From assembly GCA_965218555.1 (NCBI GenBank), contig OZ244625.1, forward strand, positions 1,860,001-1,924,000: a stretch of DNA of 64,000 nucleotides, given 5' to 3'. Made by a program: the position numbers and the translations under genes. Positions 50,978-60,314 of this stretch are shown here, piece by piece. This DNA comes from JAPPLB01 sp965218555 (lineage in GTDB: Bacteria; Acidobacteriota; Terriglobia; Bryobacterales; UBA6623). The first letter of the stretch is position 1, and every line of letters begins with the position of its first letter. Under the pieces are notes generated by a model. That model was not told the DNA's origin and searched no databases. It worked only from the letters and a program-made list of their open reading frames with translations.

Positions 50978-52200
50978 TGAAGTTCCTGCGATCTGTCTTC
51001 GACTCGCAAGCCAAGCACTTCGGGAAGGGCGGGAAGCTGGAGTTCGCATACCCCCTCTATGAGATGGTGGACACGTTTCTCTACACACCCGGAACGGTCA
51101 CCAAGGGCGCGTCGCACGTTCGCGACGGGCTCGATCTCAAGCGCATGATGATGACGGTCGTCATCGCTTTGGTCCCATGCGTGTTCATGGCGATGTACAA
51201 CACCGGCTATCAGGCGCATCTCGCTATTTCCCAGGGTGCACAGCCACTGGAGACGTGGCAGACAAGCGTCGCCGAGTGGCTTGGCTATGGCGCCTGGGAC
51301 CCGACCGACGTCGTCGCTTGCATCGTCCAAGGCATGCTCTATTACCTGCCGGTTCTGTTCGTCACTTTTGCCGTCGGGGGAGGCTGTGAAGCCCTGTTCG
51401 CCCTTGTCCGCAGGCACGAAATCAACGAGGGCTTCCTGGTTACGGGCATGCTCTTCCCGTTGGTTCTCCCGCCGACGATCCCACTCTGGCAGGTCGCGAT
51501 CGGTATCGTCTTCGGCGTGATCATCGGCAAGGAGATTTTTGGCGGCACCGGGATGAACATCCTCAACCCGGCTCTTACAGCCCGCGTATTTCTCTTCTTC
51601 GCTTATCCGGCGCAGATCTCCGGTGATCAAGTGTGGATTGCCGCCGATACCGGCGTGGACGGTGTGAGCGGCGCCACATGGCTTGCGGAAGCCGCTGTCG
51701 CCGGGCAGGCGGTCTTGACCGAGGGAGTCAAATGGTGGGATGCGTTTCTCGGCTTGATTCCCGGCTCGATGGGTGAAACGTCGACGGCTGCCTGTTTGTT
51801 CGGGGCGCTGGTGCTGATCCTTTCGCGGGTGGGGTCGTGGCGCATCATGCTGGGCGTTGCGGTGGGTTCGTACGCGGCGACGCTCCTGCTGAACGCCGTC
51901 GGGTCGGAAACGAATCTGTTGTTGAACGTGCCCTTCGAGTGGCACTTCGTGCTGGGCGGCTGGGCCTTCGGAGCCGTCTTCATGGCGACGGACCCGGTAT
52001 CGGCCGCACACTCCGAGACGGGCCGCTACATCTACGGATTCCTGATCGGCGTGCTGGCGATTCTGATTCGCGTCGTGAACCCCGCCTATCCCGAAGGGAT
52101 GATGCTTGCAATCCTGTTCATGAATCTGTTCGCAGCGTTGATCGATCATTTCGTCGTGCAAGCCAACGTGAAACGCAGGAGGGCGCGTTATGCGGCATAG
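50977..52200 (+). CDS. nqrB: Na+-NQR subunit B (flavinylated membrane subunit)
   Basis: 407 aa integral membrane subunit. GVSGATWL carries the covalent FMN site, with SGAT at 231-234 (T234). It has about ten membrane helices, and EINEGFLVTGMLFPLVLPPT and GGTGMNILNPALTARVFLFF are strongly conserved. Overlaps nqrC by 11 bases. Confidence 0.97.
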   Translation: MKFLRSVFDSQAKHFGKGGKLEFAYPLYEMVDTFLYTPGTVTKGASHVRDGLDLKRMMMTVVIALVPCVFMAMYNTGYQAHLAISQGAQPLETWQTSVAEWLGYGAWDPTDVVACIVQGMLYYLPVLFVTFAVGGGCEALFALVRRHEINEGFLVTGMLFPLVLPPTIPLWQVAIGIVFGVIIGKEIFGGTGMNILNPALTARVFLFFAYPAQISGDQVWIAADTGVDGVSGATWLAEAAVAGQAVLTEGVKWWDAFLGLIPGSMGETSTAACLFGALVLILSRVGSWRIMLGVAVGSYAATLLLNAVGSETNLLLNVPFEWHFVLGGWAFGAVFMATDPVSAAHSETGRYIYGFLIGVLAILIRVVNPAYPEGMMLAILFMNLFAALIDHFVVQANVKRRRARYAA

Positions 52201-52987
52201 CGTCGCGTATACCATCCTTTTTGCGGGTGCGGTTTGCGTCGTGTGCGCCATCCTGGTCTCGACGTCCGCCGTTTCCCTGTCTGACCTCCAGGACGCGAAC
52301 GCGACCCTCGACAAGCGCAAGAACGTGTTGCTGGCGGCGGGGCTGATCGACTCGAGTCAGGGCGTGATGGCGGAGGATGTCGAGAAGCTGTTTGAGAACG
52401 TGAGCACCGTGGTAATCGACCTGGAAAGCGGCGAGCCCGCCCCCGACGTCAAGGCGGCCGCTTACGATCAGCAGAAAGCCAGGAGCGATCCGGCGTTGAG
52501 CCGCGAAGCGCCCCCGAACGCCGCGGTGATCAAACGGCTTCCAAAATATGCCGTCGTCTATCACGTGCTCGACGAGCAGAGTGATGTCGAGATGATTATT
52601 CTGCCGATCGAGGGGTACGGCCTATGGTCTACGCTGTACGGTTTTCTGGCCCTCGACGCCGACACGAAGACGATTCGCGGCCTCACCTATTACCAGCACG
52701 GCGAGACGCCCGGACTCGGGGGAGAGGTGGACAACCCCATCTGGAAAGGCCTCTGGCCGGGGCGCATCGCGTTCGATGACAGCGGCGAGGTTGTCATCGA
52801 GGTCATCAAGGGGCAAGCCGGCCCGGCGGCGGCCGATCCTCATCAGGTCGATGGACTGGCCGGCGCAACGATCACGAGCCGCGGGGTGACAAACATGCTC
52901 CGCTTCTGGCTGGGCGAGAACGGCTTCGCAACCTATCTCGAAAACTTCCGCCAAAGGCCTACAAGTATCATGAAGAACACAGGGTAG
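52190..52987 (+). CDS. nqrC: Na+-NQR subunit C (flavinylated)
   Basis: 265 aa. One N-terminal membrane helix (YTILFAGAVCVVCAILVST), a periplasmic domain with GLWSTLYGFLALDADTKTIR, and the flavinylation site DGLAGAT at 221-227. The usual Ser of SGAT is Ala here, while the FMN-accepting Thr (T227) is retained. The substrate of ApbE, encoded at the end of the cluster. Confidence 0.96.
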   Translation: MRHSVAYTILFAGAVCVVCAILVSTSAVSLSDLQDANATLDKRKNVLLAAGLIDSSQGVMAEDVEKLFENVSTVVIDLESGEPAPDVKAAAYDQQKARSDPALSREAPPNAAVIKRLPKYAVVYHVLDEQSDVEMIILPIEGYGLWSTLYGFLALDADTKTIRGLTYYQHGETPGLGGEVDNPIWKGLWPGRIAFDDSGEVVIEVIKGQAGPAAADPHQVDGLAGATITSRGVTNMLRFWLGENGFATYLENFRQRPTSIMKNTG

Positions 52988-52992
52988 TTTTC

Positions 52993-53619
52993 ATGGCAAG
53001 CTCCGCAAAGAAGGCGGTTCTCGATCCTCTGTTTGAGAACAATCCGATCGCGCTGCAGGTGCTCGGCGTCTGTTCGGCGCTGGCCGTTACGACGAAGCTC
53101 GAGACATCGATTGTGATGTGCGGCGCGGTGATCTTCGTGCTGACGTTGTCGAATCTTTCCGTCAGCTTGATCCGGAATCACATCCCCGGTTCGATCCGCA
53201 TCATCGTGCAATTGACGATCATCGCGTCGCTGGTGATCATCGCGGATCAATTCCTCAAAGCGTATCTGTTCGAGATCAGCAAGCAACTCTCGGTGTTTGT
53301 CGGGTTGATCATCACCAACTGCATCATCATGGGCCGGGCCGAGGCCTACGCGATGCAGAACAGACCGGCACTGAGTATCGCGGACGGTTTGGGCAACGGC
53401 TTCGGATACAGCATCGTGCTGCTGATCACAGGCGCGATTCGGGAATTGTTCGGCGCCGGCAAGCTGCTCGGTTACACGGTGCTTCCGGTCGTGACCGAGG
53501 GCGGCTGGTACAACCCCAACGGCATCATGGTCACTTCGGCCGGGGCGTTCTTCATCATCGGGTTCCTGATCTGGGGCCTGCGTGTCTGGAAGCCGGACCA
53601 AGTCGAGGAGGAGGGCTGA
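52993..53619 (+). CDS. nqrD: Na+-NQR subunit D
   Basis: 208 aa with six membrane helices. NPIALQVLGVCSALAVTTKL and GLIITNCIIMGRAEAYAMQN carry the conserved Cys residues that bind the intramembrane Fe-S cluster with NqrE. Five bases separate it from nqrC; nqrE starts two bases after it. Confidence 0.97.
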   Translation: MASSAKKAVLDPLFENNPIALQVLGVCSALAVTTKLETSIVMCGAVIFVLTLSNLSVSLIRNHIPGSIRIIVQLTIIASLVIIADQFLKAYLFEISKQLSVFVGLIITNCIIMGRAEAYAMQNRPALSIADGLGNGFGYSIVLLITGAIRELFGAGKLLGYTVLPVVTEGGWYNPNGIMVTSAGAFFIIGFLIWGLRVWKPDQVEEEG

Positions 53620-53620
53620 G

Positions 53621-54235
53621 ATGGAACACCACCTCTCGCTCGCCGTAAAGGCCATCTTCGTCGAGAACATGGCGCTGGCGTTCTTCCTGGGCATGTGCTC
53701 GTTCCTGGCCGTATCTAAAAAAGTCAATACGGCCATCGGCTTGGGCGGCGCGGTGATCTTCGTGCTCACGCTGACCGTCCCCATGAACAATCTGATCTAC
53801 CGCTATCTGCTGCAAGACGGCGCCTTGGCTTGGGTTTCGCCCGACTTTGCGCAGTACGACCTGTCATTCCTCGGCTTCCTGTGCTGCATCGGGACCATCG
53901 CCGCCATGGTGCAAATCGTTGAGATGACTCTCGACCGCTTCATCCCCGCGCTCTATAACGCCCTGGGCATCTTTCTGCCGCTGATTGCCGTGAATTGCGC
54001 CATCCTCGGTGCTTCGCTCTTCATGGTCGAGCGCGACTACACGCTCGCCGAGAGTACCGTCTTCGGACTCGGCTCGGGCATCGGCTGGGCGCTGGCGGTC
54101 GTCGCGCTGGCCTCGATCCGGGAACGGATGCGCTACAGCAACGTGCCCTCCGGTTTGCGCGGTTTGGGGATGACGTTCATCGTCACCGGTTTGATGGCCA
54201 TCGGCTTCATGGCATTCGCGGGAGTGCAACTGTAG
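53621..54235 (+). CDS. nqrE: Na+-NQR subunit E
   Basis: 204 aa from ATG 53621, six membrane helices. VENMALAFFLGMCSFLAVSK and FLPLIAVNCAILGASLFMVE carry the paired Cys of the NqrD/E cluster. The start follows the nqrD TGA by one base (TGAGATG), so a longer reading is excluded. Confidence 0.97.
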   Translation: MEHHLSLAVKAIFVENMALAFFLGMCSFLAVSKKVNTAIGLGGAVIFVLTLTVPMNNLIYRYLLQDGALAWVSPDFAQYDLSFLGFLCCIGTIAAMVQIVEMTLDRFIPALYNALGIFLPLIAVNCAILGASLFMVERDYTLAESTVFGLGSGIGWALAVVALASIRERMRYSNVPSGLRGLGMTFIVTGLMAIGFMAFAGVQL

Positions 54236-54264
54236 GGCGTCGACACGGATCTGACGAATCGAAG

Positions 54265-55491
54265 ATGACCGTTCTGCTTGGCGTTTTCATGTTCACCGCC
54301 GTCATCCTGACGCTGGTGGCGGTGTTGATGGCGGCCCGCAACAAGCTTGTGGCGGGCGGGGAAGTGAACATCATCATCAACGACGATGCCTCGAAAGCGA
54401 TTCAGGTCCCCACGGGCGGCAGCCTCCTCAACGTGCTCGCGAACAACAAGATCTTCATCCCCTCGGCCTGCGGAGGCAAAGGCAGTTGCGGCGTCTGCAA
54501 GGTCGAGGTCAACGAGGGCGGTGGCGCGATGCTGCCCACCGAAACCAGCCACATCACGCGCGGCGAAGGGCGCCAGGGCTGCCGGCTGTCCTGTCAGGTG
54601 AAGGTCAAGCAGGACCTCAAGATTCACGTACCGCCCGAGGTCTTCAGCGTGCGGCAGTGGCTCTGCAAAGTGCGTTCCAACAACAACGTGGCGACCTTCA
54701 TCAAGGAACTGATGCTGGAGTTGCCTCCGGGCGAAGCGGTTCCGTTCCGGGCAGGCGGCTACATTCAGATCACGTGTCCCCCGTATGCCACTCTGTATCG
54801 AGACTTCGACATCGATCAGGAGTTCCGGCCCGACTGGGACAAGTATCGCGTTTGGGATCTGACCGCAGGCACCGACGAGTCCGTCGATCGCGCCTACTCG
54901 ATGGCCAACTTCCCGGAAGAGAAGGGCGTCATCATGCTCAACGTTCGGGTGGCGACGCCTCCGCCGCGTGCGCCCAAGGACACGCCGCCGGGCGTAGTGT
55001 CGTCGTACATCTTCAGCTTGAAGCCGGACGAAGAAGTTACGATCTCCGGCCCGTTCGGGGACTTTTTCACCAAGGACACCGACTCCGAGATGGTGTTTAT
55101 CGGCGGCGGCGCCGGCATGGCGCCGATGCGCTCGCACATCTTCGACCAGTTCCAGCGCCTGCACACGAAACGCAAAGTCTCCTTCTGGTACGGTGCCCGC
55201 AGCCTGCGCGAAGCGTTCTACATCGACCATTTCGACAAGATCCAGGAAGAGAACCCCAACTTCACGTGGCGCCTGGCGCTGTCGGAGCCGCTACCCGAGG
55301 ACGACTGGACAGGTGACGTGGGGTTCATTCATCAGGTTCTCTACGACAACTACCTCAAAGACCATCCGGCTCCGGAAGACATCGAATACTACGTGTGCGG
55401 ACCGCCGCCGATGATGTCGGCTTGCTTCAAGATGCTCGATGATCTGGGCGTCGAACCGGAAAATATCCTGTCGGACGACTTCGGAGGGTAG
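54265..55491 (+). CDS. nqrF: Na+-NQR subunit F (NADH dehydrogenase flavoprotein)
   Basis: 408 aa. An N-terminal membrane helix (LLGVFMFTAVILTLVAVLMA) is followed by a 2Fe-2S ferredoxin domain with ligands C69, C75, C78 and C110, then an FAD domain (RAYSMANFP) and an NAD domain (IGGGAGMAPMRSHIFDQ, YYVCGPPPMM). It oxidises NADH and feeds electrons to the complex. ATG 54265 gives the conserved helix; a longer open frame overlapping nqrE is not meaningful. Confidence 0.97.
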   Translation: MTVLLGVFMFTAVILTLVAVLMAARNKLVAGGEVNIIINDDASKAIQVPTGGSLLNVLANNKIFIPSACGGKGSCGVCKVEVNEGGGAMLPTETSHITRGEGRQGCRLSCQVKVKQDLKIHVPPEVFSVRQWLCKVRSNNNVATFIKELMLELPPGEAVPFRAGGYIQITCPPYATLYRDFDIDQEFRPDWDKYRVWDLTAGTDESVDRAYSMANFPEEKGVIMLNVRVATPPPRAPKDTPPGVVSSYIFSLKPDEEVTISGPFGDFFTKDTDSEMVFIGGGAGMAPMRSHIFDQFQRLHTKRKVSFWYGARSLREAFYIDHFDKIQEENPNFTWRLALSEPLPEDDWTGDVGFIHQVLYDNYLKDHPAPEDIEYYVCGPPPMMSACFKMLDDLGVEPENILSDDFGG

Positions 55492-55538
55492 CCTCCATAC
55501 CCTTTACAACGGAAACCCCCGATCGGAGAGGTGACGGT

Positions 55539-56597
55539 ATGCCGCGCCGCTGCTTTTGCCTTGTTGGCCGGACCCTCGCGCTTGCGGCGCTTAACGGTTT
55601 TCTGATCGCGGCCCTCTTTGGATGCGCGAGTTTACCGATCTTGGTGGAGATCGAGCATCTGTTTCAGGGCCCCGCCATGGGGACGGCCTATCGGGTGAAA
55701 GTCGTCAGCGCGAACCTTTCTGACGCCGGAAAAACTCTCATCGATCAGGCCATCCGAAGAGAGCTCGACAACGTCAACGACAAAATGTCGACCTATCAGG
55801 CGGACTCCGAGCTTTCACGATTCAACCGCCACCGGACAACCGAGCCGTTTCCGCTCTCCATGGACGTGATCGAGGTCATTAGCGAAGCCCGGCGCATCAG
55901 CGAGGCCACCAAGGGCGCGTTTGACATCACCGTGGGACCGCTGGTCGACGCCTGGGGTTTCGGGCCCGTGAAGCTCGACCGCATACCGAGCGAAGCGCGA
56001 TTGGCGGAACTGCGGCAGTCGGTCGGCTGGGAGAACATCGAAATCGGCGAAGCCGCGACCGTCCAAAAACTCCACCCGGCCACGCAAGCGGACCTTTCAG
56101 CAATAGCCAAGGGATACGCCGTTGACCGCGTCTCCCAGTCGCTCGCCAACCTCGACTACGGCAATCACATGGTCGAGGTCGGAGGCGAAATACGAACCGC
56201 CGGGCACGGCTCGACCGGTGACCCTTGGCGCATCGCCATCGAGCAACCCGCCCAGGGACGCGCCGCTCAGCAGCGGATTGTCCGGCTCAATGACGGTGCG
56301 ATGGCCACCTCCGGCGACTACCGCAACTTCATCGAGAAGGACGGCGTCCGGTATTCCCACACGATCGACCCCCGCTCGGCACGCCCGGTGACCCACCGCC
56401 TGGCTTCGGTGACGGTCATTCACATCTCCTGCATGACGGCCGATGCCTACGCGACCGGGCTGATGGTCATGGGCGAGGATGAGGCCTTCCGCTTCGCCAC
56501 CGCTCGCGACCTCGCCGTGATGCTGCTTGTCCGGGACGAAGACGGCGGTTTCACCGAGCGCACCACTCCGGCTTTCGGGACTTTCCAGCGGCGCTAG
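55539..56597 (+). CDS. apbE: FAD:protein FMN transferase (ApbE), lipoprotein
   Basis: 352 aa. A lipoprotein signal with lipobox LFGC (C29) anchors it outside the inner membrane. GPAMGTAYRVKV, VGPLVDAWGFGP, AIAKGYAVDRVS, and TSGDYRNFIEKDG...HTIDPRS are the ApbE blocks, including the Mg/FAD-binding residues. It covalently attaches FMN to Thr in NqrB and NqrC, which explains its position 47 bases after nqrF. Confidence 0.96.
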   Translation: MPRRCFCLVGRTLALAALNGFLIAALFGCASLPILVEIEHLFQGPAMGTAYRVKVVSANLSDAGKTLIDQAIRRELDNVNDKMSTYQADSELSRFNRHRTTEPFPLSMDVIEVISEARRISEATKGAFDITVGPLVDAWGFGPVKLDRIPSEARLAELRQSVGWENIEIGEAATVQKLHPATQADLSAIAKGYAVDRVSQSLANLDYGNHMVEVGGEIRTAGHGSTGDPWRIAIEQPAQGRAAQQRIVRLNDGAMATSGDYRNFIEKDGVRYSHTIDPRSARPVTHRLASVTVIHISCMTADAYATGLMVMGEDEAFRFATARDLAVMLLVRDEDGGFTERTTPAFGTFQRR

Positions 56598-56707
56598 GAG
56601 TCTATCCCACAGAGCGAAAGTCGCCAATTTCTTGTCAACATCTCAGGTCTGCGAGCTATGTCTGACTACAACTGCTTGGGGCCGAATTTGCTGTGGGACA
56701 GACTCCT
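56596..56707. mobile_element. MITE-like element with 17-bp terminal inverted repeats
   Basis: Arms AGGAGTCTATCCCACAG (56596-56612) and CTGTGGGACAGACTCCT (56691-56707) pair at 16 of 17 positions around a 78-base A+T-richer centre with no gene. The left arm overlaps the apbE stop codon (TAG). The length of 112 bp and the terminal repeats suggest a non-autonomous transposon, but I see no clear target duplication. Confidence 0.5.
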
Positions 56708-56712
56708 GGCCA

Positions 56713-56742
56713 ACATTCCTCGCCACGTGGCGAGAAAAGAGA
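56713..56742. repeat. Intergenic palindromic repeat, copy 4
   Basis: CATTCCTCGCCACGTGGCGA followed by GAAAAGAGAC. The perfect core CTCGCCACGTGGCGAG is the clearest palindrome of the family. It lies beside the MITE-like element. Confidence 0.6.
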
Positions 56743-56795
56743 CGCTGGCAGATCGGCGATCCTGACTTCCGATCTGCTAGGCTTGTCTGCCTGTA

Positions 56796-57920
56796 ATGAG
56801 ACTCATCATCGACGCCCACCTCGACATCGCCTGGAACGCCGTCTCGTTTGACCGCGACCAGCTTCTTTCTGTTCAGGAACTGCGCGCCAACGAGAGCGGC
56901 ATGACGGGCAAGAGTCGCGGTGCCTGCACGACGAGCCTGGCCGCGATGCGCCAAGGCCGCATCGGCGTCGCGCTTGCCACCGTGCTCAGCCGCGCGCTGC
57001 CGAAGAGCCTGCCGGATCTCGATTCCCATTTAGGGCCGATCGGCGAACGCGAGCACGGTGAGATCATTCTCCGAGAAAACCTGGATTACTCCAACCAGAC
57101 GATCTGCTCCGCTGCCGCCCAGGCGCAACTCGCGTACTACAGGCTCCTCGAGCAACAGGGCCACATGCGGATGATCGGCGGCCGCTCGACGCTCGACGAG
57201 GTCTGGTCGGACTGGGAGTCATCACCGGACACCGCGCCGATCGGCTACATCCTCAGCATGGAGGGCACGGACCCCATCGTCGATCCGTCGCACGCGCAGT
57301 GGTGGTTCGATCAGGGCCTGCGGACAGCCTGCTTGGCGCACTACGGCCCCAGCGCGTACTCCATGGGAACGGGCGGCGACGGCCCGTTGACAGGGCGCGG
57401 GAGGGAGCTGCTCAAGGAGTTCGAGCACCTCGGCGTCATCCTGGACCTGGTTCACACGGCTGACACGGCGGTCGAGCAGGCGTTGGAGATCTACTCCAAA
57501 GCGGTCTTCATCAGCCACGGCAACTGCCGCGCCATCACGCCGCACGACCGCCAGATCAGCAATGAACAGATCCGCTGGGTCATTGAACGAGGCGGCGTCA
57601 TCGGAGTCGTGCTCGATGCCTGGCAGATCGCTCCTGACTGGCGAAGAGACGTTAAGGACAACGTCAGACCTTCTATGGATCAGCTCGTGGATCACATCGA
57701 CCACATTTGCAAGATCGCCGGCAATGTGAACCACGTCGGCATCGGCAGCGACCTCGACGGCGGCTTTGGGACAGAGCAGTGTCCGGAGGGCCTCGAAACC
57801 ATCGCGGACCTGCACAAGATCGGTGAGCTGTTGAGCAGCCGCGGTTACGGCGACGCCGACATCGACGCCGTCTTTCACGGCAACTTCCTCCGCTTTTTCC
57901 GCGAGAACCTGCCGAGATGA
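56796..57920 (+). CDS. Membrane dipeptidase-family (M19) metallohydrolase
   Basis: 374 aa renal-dipeptidase-type amidohydrolase. Metal ligands are visible as DAHLD near 6-10, the bridging Glu in LSMEGTDP, and the His in ISHGNCRA. VGIGSDLDGGFG near 310 closes the barrel. No signal peptide, so probably cytosolic. It hydrolyses dipeptides, often with D-residues. It starts at ATG 56796 right after the repeat cluster. Confidence 0.93.
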   Translation: MRLIIDAHLDIAWNAVSFDRDQLLSVQELRANESGMTGKSRGACTTSLAAMRQGRIGVALATVLSRALPKSLPDLDSHLGPIGEREHGEIILRENLDYSNQTICSAAAQAQLAYYRLLEQQGHMRMIGGRSTLDEVWSDWESSPDTAPIGYILSMEGTDPIVDPSHAQWWFDQGLRTACLAHYGPSAYSMGTGGDGPLTGRGRELLKEFEHLGVILDLVHTADTAVEQALEIYSKAVFISHGNCRAITPHDRQISNEQIRWVIERGGVIGVVLDAWQIAPDWRRDVKDNVRPSMDQLVDHIDHICKIAGNVNHVGIGSDLDGGFGTEQCPEGLETIADLHKIGELLSSRGYGDADIDAVFHGNFLRFFRENLPR

Positions 57921-57993
57921 ACTTCCCTTGGGGCCGGCGTTGCGTAGTGAACCGTATTCCAGATCAACCATGGCTTGGAACAGCTAGTCGACG

Positions 57994-58015
57994 CTTTCCG
58001 TAAACGTACGGAAAG
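57994..58015. promoter_or_regulatory. Perfect 9-bp palindrome, possible operator
   Basis: CTTTCCGTA-AACG-TACGGAAAG lies 112 bases upstream of the KDG kinase ATG and after the dipeptidase gene. There is no T run, so a terminator is less likely than a repressor operator (for example a GntR/LacI-type regulator of keto-deoxygluconate use). Confidence 0.35.
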
Positions 58016-58126
58016 GCTCCCGTGCGGGTACGGACCGCGCGCCGTGGCAGCGTGTTGAAGGCGTGCGGTTTGATATCGTAACGCTTTTGGACTGATCGGC
58101 CGGCGCGCCGTTCGAGGATCAGATCG

Positions 58127-59161
58127 ATGGCGAAAGTAGTCACCTTTGGCGAAATTATGCTGCGGCTCGCGCCACCCCACTTTGAGCGGCCGTTGCAGTC
58201 ATCGATGTTCGTCGCTACCTTTGGCGGCGGCGAAGCGAACGTCGCCGTCTCTACCGCCAACTACGGCCTGCCGACCAGCTATGTGACGGTGCTGCCGAAG
58301 AATCATCCCGTCGCCGATGCCTGTGTTGCCGAGCTACGCCGCTTCGGCATCGACACCAGCTTCGTAACCCGAGGCCCCGGGCGAATGGGCATCTACTTCC
58401 TCGAGCCCGGCGCCAACCAGCGGCCTTCGAAAGTAACCTACGACCGCAACGACACCGCTATCGCTCTGGCCAAGCCCGGAGACATTGATTGGGACGCCGC
58501 CGTGGACGGGGCCACGTGGTTCCACGTCACGGGCATCACGCCCGCGATCTCGCAAAGCGCCGCTGACCTCTCGATCGAGTCCGTCAAGAAAGCCCGCGTG
58601 AAGGGCCTGACCGTCTCTTGCGATTTCAACTTCCGCAAGAACCTCTGGAAGTACGGCAAGTCCGCCCGGGAGGTTATGACCGAGCTCGTCAAGTACGTTG
58701 ATGTCGGCATCGCGAACGAAGAGGACTGCCAGAAGTCTCTCGGCATCTCGATTGACGTGGATGTCGAGGCCGGCGCGCTTGACGTCGAAAAATACCGCAC
58801 TCTGTCGGACAAGGTGCTCGCCGCATTTCCCGACATGAAGATCCTCGCCATCACGCTGCGCGAGTCGATCAGCGCGTCGCACAACGGTTGGTCCGCCATT
58901 ATCAACGACCGCCAGAACTTCCACCACAGCCGCAAATACGACATCACTCACATCGTCGACCGGGTCGGCGGCGGCGACTCCTTCTCCAGCGGGATGATCT
59001 ACGGGCTGACCAACTACCCGGATGACCCTCAGACAGCGCTTGAATTCGCCGTCGCGGCTTCTTGCCTGAAGCACTCCGTGCCCGGGGACTTCAACCGCTT
59101 CTCGGCGAATGAAGTGATTTCGCTGATGAAGGGCGGAGGCTCGGGCCGCGTGCAGCGCTGA
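58127..59161 (+). CDS. kdgK: 2-dehydro-3-deoxygluconokinase-like PfkB sugar kinase
   Basis: 344 aa. GEIMLRLAPP and FGGGEANVAVSTANYGLP at the N-terminus, RMGIYFLEPGANQRPSKVTY with YDRNDTA (typical for KDG kinases), and the C-terminal anion hole GGGDSFSSGMIYGL. The family phosphorylates KDG in the Entner-Doudoroff and pectin pathways. The substrate is inferred from the motif only. A CTTTCCGTA palindrome lies upstream. Confidence 0.88.
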   Translation: MAKVVTFGEIMLRLAPPHFERPLQSSMFVATFGGGEANVAVSTANYGLPTSYVTVLPKNHPVADACVAELRRFGIDTSFVTRGPGRMGIYFLEPGANQRPSKVTYDRNDTAIALAKPGDIDWDAAVDGATWFHVTGITPAISQSAADLSIESVKKARVKGLTVSCDFNFRKNLWKYGKSAREVMTELVKYVDVGIANEEDCQKSLGISIDVDVEAGALDVEKYRTLSDKVLAAFPDMKILAITLRESISASHNGWSAIINDRQNFHHSRKYDITHIVDRVGGGDSFSSGMIYGLTNYPDDPQTALEFAVAASCLKHSVPGDFNRFSANEVISLMKGGGSGRVQR

Positions 59162-59168
59162 CCTGTCC

Positions 59169-60155
59169 TTAGTAGCCTCTCGCTTTGTCCTCGACTGCGT
59201 TGAGCAAAGGCTCGCCATTGAGCCAACGCTCGACGTTCTCACAAAGCAGCCGCGCCGACTCGATGTGATACGTCGTCGTCACGTCGGTGCAGTGGGGCGA
59301 CAGGATCACGTTCTCGAGATCCCATAGCTCACTCCCTTCGGGCAAGGGCTCGGTCTCGAAGACATCCAACCCCGCGCCGGCGATCCAGCCTTCTTGCAGA
59401 GCCCGGATCATGACATCTTCCTGCGTCGTTTTACCGCGGCCGACACTGATGTAGATCGAGGACTTCTTCATTGCGCGGAACTCCGCTTCGCCGAACATCC
59501 CCTTTGTCGCGTCGGTAAACGGCAGCGCGTTGCACACGAAGTCAGCGGCCCTCAGGGCCTCATGCCAGCGCTCCAGCGGAACGACTTCGTCCACCCATTC
59601 GGAACCTTCGACAACCGCCGCGTTCCGCTTTACGGCGATCACGTTCATCCCCATTGCCTTAGCGATCTTCGCCGTGGCGCGTCCCGTGCCGCCGTAGCCA
59701 ATAATCGACAGCGTCTGGCCGCGAGCCTCCTGTCCCAGAAAACGGTCCCAGCGGCGTTTGGCCCGATTGTCATCGATGCGGCGAAAGCTTTTCACGAAGA
59801 AGAGGATCGAAAAGATCACAAACTCGGCGAGCGCCGGAGCATAGAGTCCCTGGCCGTTCACAAGCACGACGGGGCTCTCGATCAACTCCGGCGACATGAT
59901 CCGCTCGAGACCGGCCGAGCTGATCTGCATCCACTTCAGCCTGTCCGCTTTGTCGAGCGAGTCTCGGATCCAAAAGGCGCCTTTCTCCCATGCGAACGCG
60001 CAATCCGCCTCCGGCAACCGAGCCTGGGTTTCCTCTTCCGAGGAGCAGCGGCGGATTTCCACTTGCTCCTCTATCGCGGCCAGCCGATCAAACCAGCCCT
60101 CCGGCGGGGTTCCGGCGACAATCAGTACGGGACGGTTGACGATTTCTTCAGACAT
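59169..60155 (-). CDS. D-2-hydroxyacid dehydrogenase, NAD-binding
   Basis: 328 aa from ATG 60155 (SEEIVNRPVLIVAGTP). The Rossmann loop is GYGGTGRATAKIAKAMG. The catalytic residues are Arg in VGRGKTTQ, Glu in ETEPLPEGSELW, and His in LSPHCTDVT. Longer upstream readings cross the speA promoter region and lack a start signal. Substrate unknown. It is convergent with the KDG kinase (7 bases apart) and divergent from speA. Confidence 0.92.
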   Translation of the reverse strand: MSEEIVNRPVLIVAGTPPEGWFDRLAAIEEQVEIRRCSSEEETQARLPEADCAFAWEKGAFWIRDSLDKADRLKWMQISSAGLERIMSPELIESPVVLVNGQGLYAPALAEFVIFSILFFVKSFRRIDDNRAKRRWDRFLGQEARGQTLSIIGYGGTGRATAKIAKAMGMNVIAVKRNAAVVEGSEWVDEVVPLERWHEALRAADFVCNALPFTDATKGMFGEAEFRAMKKSSIYISVGRGKTTQEDVMIRALQEGWIAGAGLDVFETEPLPEGSELWDLENVILSPHCTDVTTTYHIESARLLCENVERWLNGEPLLNAVEDKARGY

Positions 60156-60314
60156 AGTCGGAGGCCTTAAGGCAATCCAGTTTAGCCGAGCGACAAACCG
60201 GCGGGAAAGCAATCGATTCCCGGTGCGGCGTTGCAAAATTCCTGGGCTATGATGAATGGGGTTCGCAACGCAGTTGCGGGCCCTTTCGCCATGCCCGCAG
60301 CCCGGGCAAACCCC

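Noticed and set aside
50599..52320. A 573-codon minus-strand frame across nqrA/nqrB
   Set aside because: Antisense shadow of conserved Nqr genes, no start signal, Arg/His/Gln-rich composition.
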